From contig JALQPE010000012.1 in the NCBI GenBank assembly GCA_030407315.1, positions 1 through 64,000 of the forward strand: DNA of 64,000 nucleotides, written 5' to 3'. The stretch is from Asparagopsis taxiformis (Eukaryota > Rhodophyta > Florideophyceae > Bonnemaisoniales > Bonnemaisoniaceae). Shown one piece after another: positions 63,835 through 64,000 of the stretch; position 1 is the first letter of the stretch; every line of letters begins with the position of its first letter. A model generated the notes under the pieces. It saw only the letters and a list, made by a program, of their open reading frames with translations. It made no database searches and was not told where the DNA came from. The position numbers and the translations under genes were made by a program.

Positions 63835-64000
63835 GACCGGAGCGAGAATGAGAAAATAGTCAACACAAGGTGGGACGGTTGCGTCGACTCTGCGAATTCA
63901 AGACGAAGGGCGTATGCGAAGTGATAAATGAGACGTGCCAACACCATTGGCAGGCAGTGTACTGGGCATGCATCCAGCTTACGCAGTCGGCAAATACGAA
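63835..64000. other. Window edge, upstream of the TRPC4AP-like gene
   Basis: This is promoter or 5' leader of the minus-strand gene. There is no other feature. Confidence 0.4.

Overview
The window looks like nuclear DNA of an intron-poor photosynthetic eukaryote. A compact red alga of the Chondrus type fits best, but that is an inference. The supporting signs are mostly single-exon genes packed head-to-head or tail-to-tail, one visible 70-bp GT-AG intron with a TACTAAC branch point, mitochondrial proteins with presequences (fumarase, succinyl-CoA ligase alpha, ribosomal protein S7), plastid-type RNA proteins (an RH3-like DEAD-box helicase and an HCF107/Mbb1-like HAT protein), and LTR retrotransposons separating gene islands.

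The left half (1 to about 31.6 kb) is a mobile-element island. Positions 1-8.06 kb hold an unrecognised element: a block of long palindromes (1-1052), a minus-strand gene combining a ParB-like domain, a beta-class DNA amino-methyltransferase and a SET domain (1358-4810), a second minus-strand gene with a coiled coil and an acidic tail (5658-7178), and a cluster of ACAGTA/TACTGT palindromes (7716-8062). A 3' fragment of a Ty1/copia element follows (8083-8942). Then comes one arm of a large inverted duplication (8943-10774, continuing at 29784-31594). That arm is interrupted by a full-length copia element (10775-29783), which is itself interrupted by a 13.7-kb Ty3/gypsy chromovirus (11636-25299). 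The chromovirus has a textbook -1 frameshift signal between gag and pol, a chromodomain, and a long antisense reading frame in its 3' region. The copia polyprotein carries a Tudor-like domain, and one in-frame TAG separates its gag-protease from integrase-RT.

The two arms of the inverted duplication each carry a fumarase gene. The right copy (33536-35089, minus) is intact; the left copy (30037-31589, plus) differs by one missing G. Between them lie the NC2-alpha (DRAP1) gene and a small intron-containing membrane-protein gene.

The right half (about 39.6-64 kb) is a gene island: DUF4239 membrane protein, AP-3 sigma, plastid DEAD-box helicase, subtilase, a tail-anchored protein, an HAT-repeat protein, succinyl-CoA ligase alpha, a small membrane protein, mitochondrial S7, SNM1-type nuclease, a KEN-box coiled-coil protein and a TRPC4AP/TRUSS-like protein.

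Caveat on quality: copies that should be equally old differ very unevenly. The proximal arm differs by 1 bp in 1.8 kb. The distal arm, the copia 5' LTR and the copia fragment, all in the first ~11.6 kb, carry dozens of single-base losses. This suggests an unpolished consensus there, so frameshifts in the ParB-methyltransferase-SET gene may be sequence errors rather than decay.
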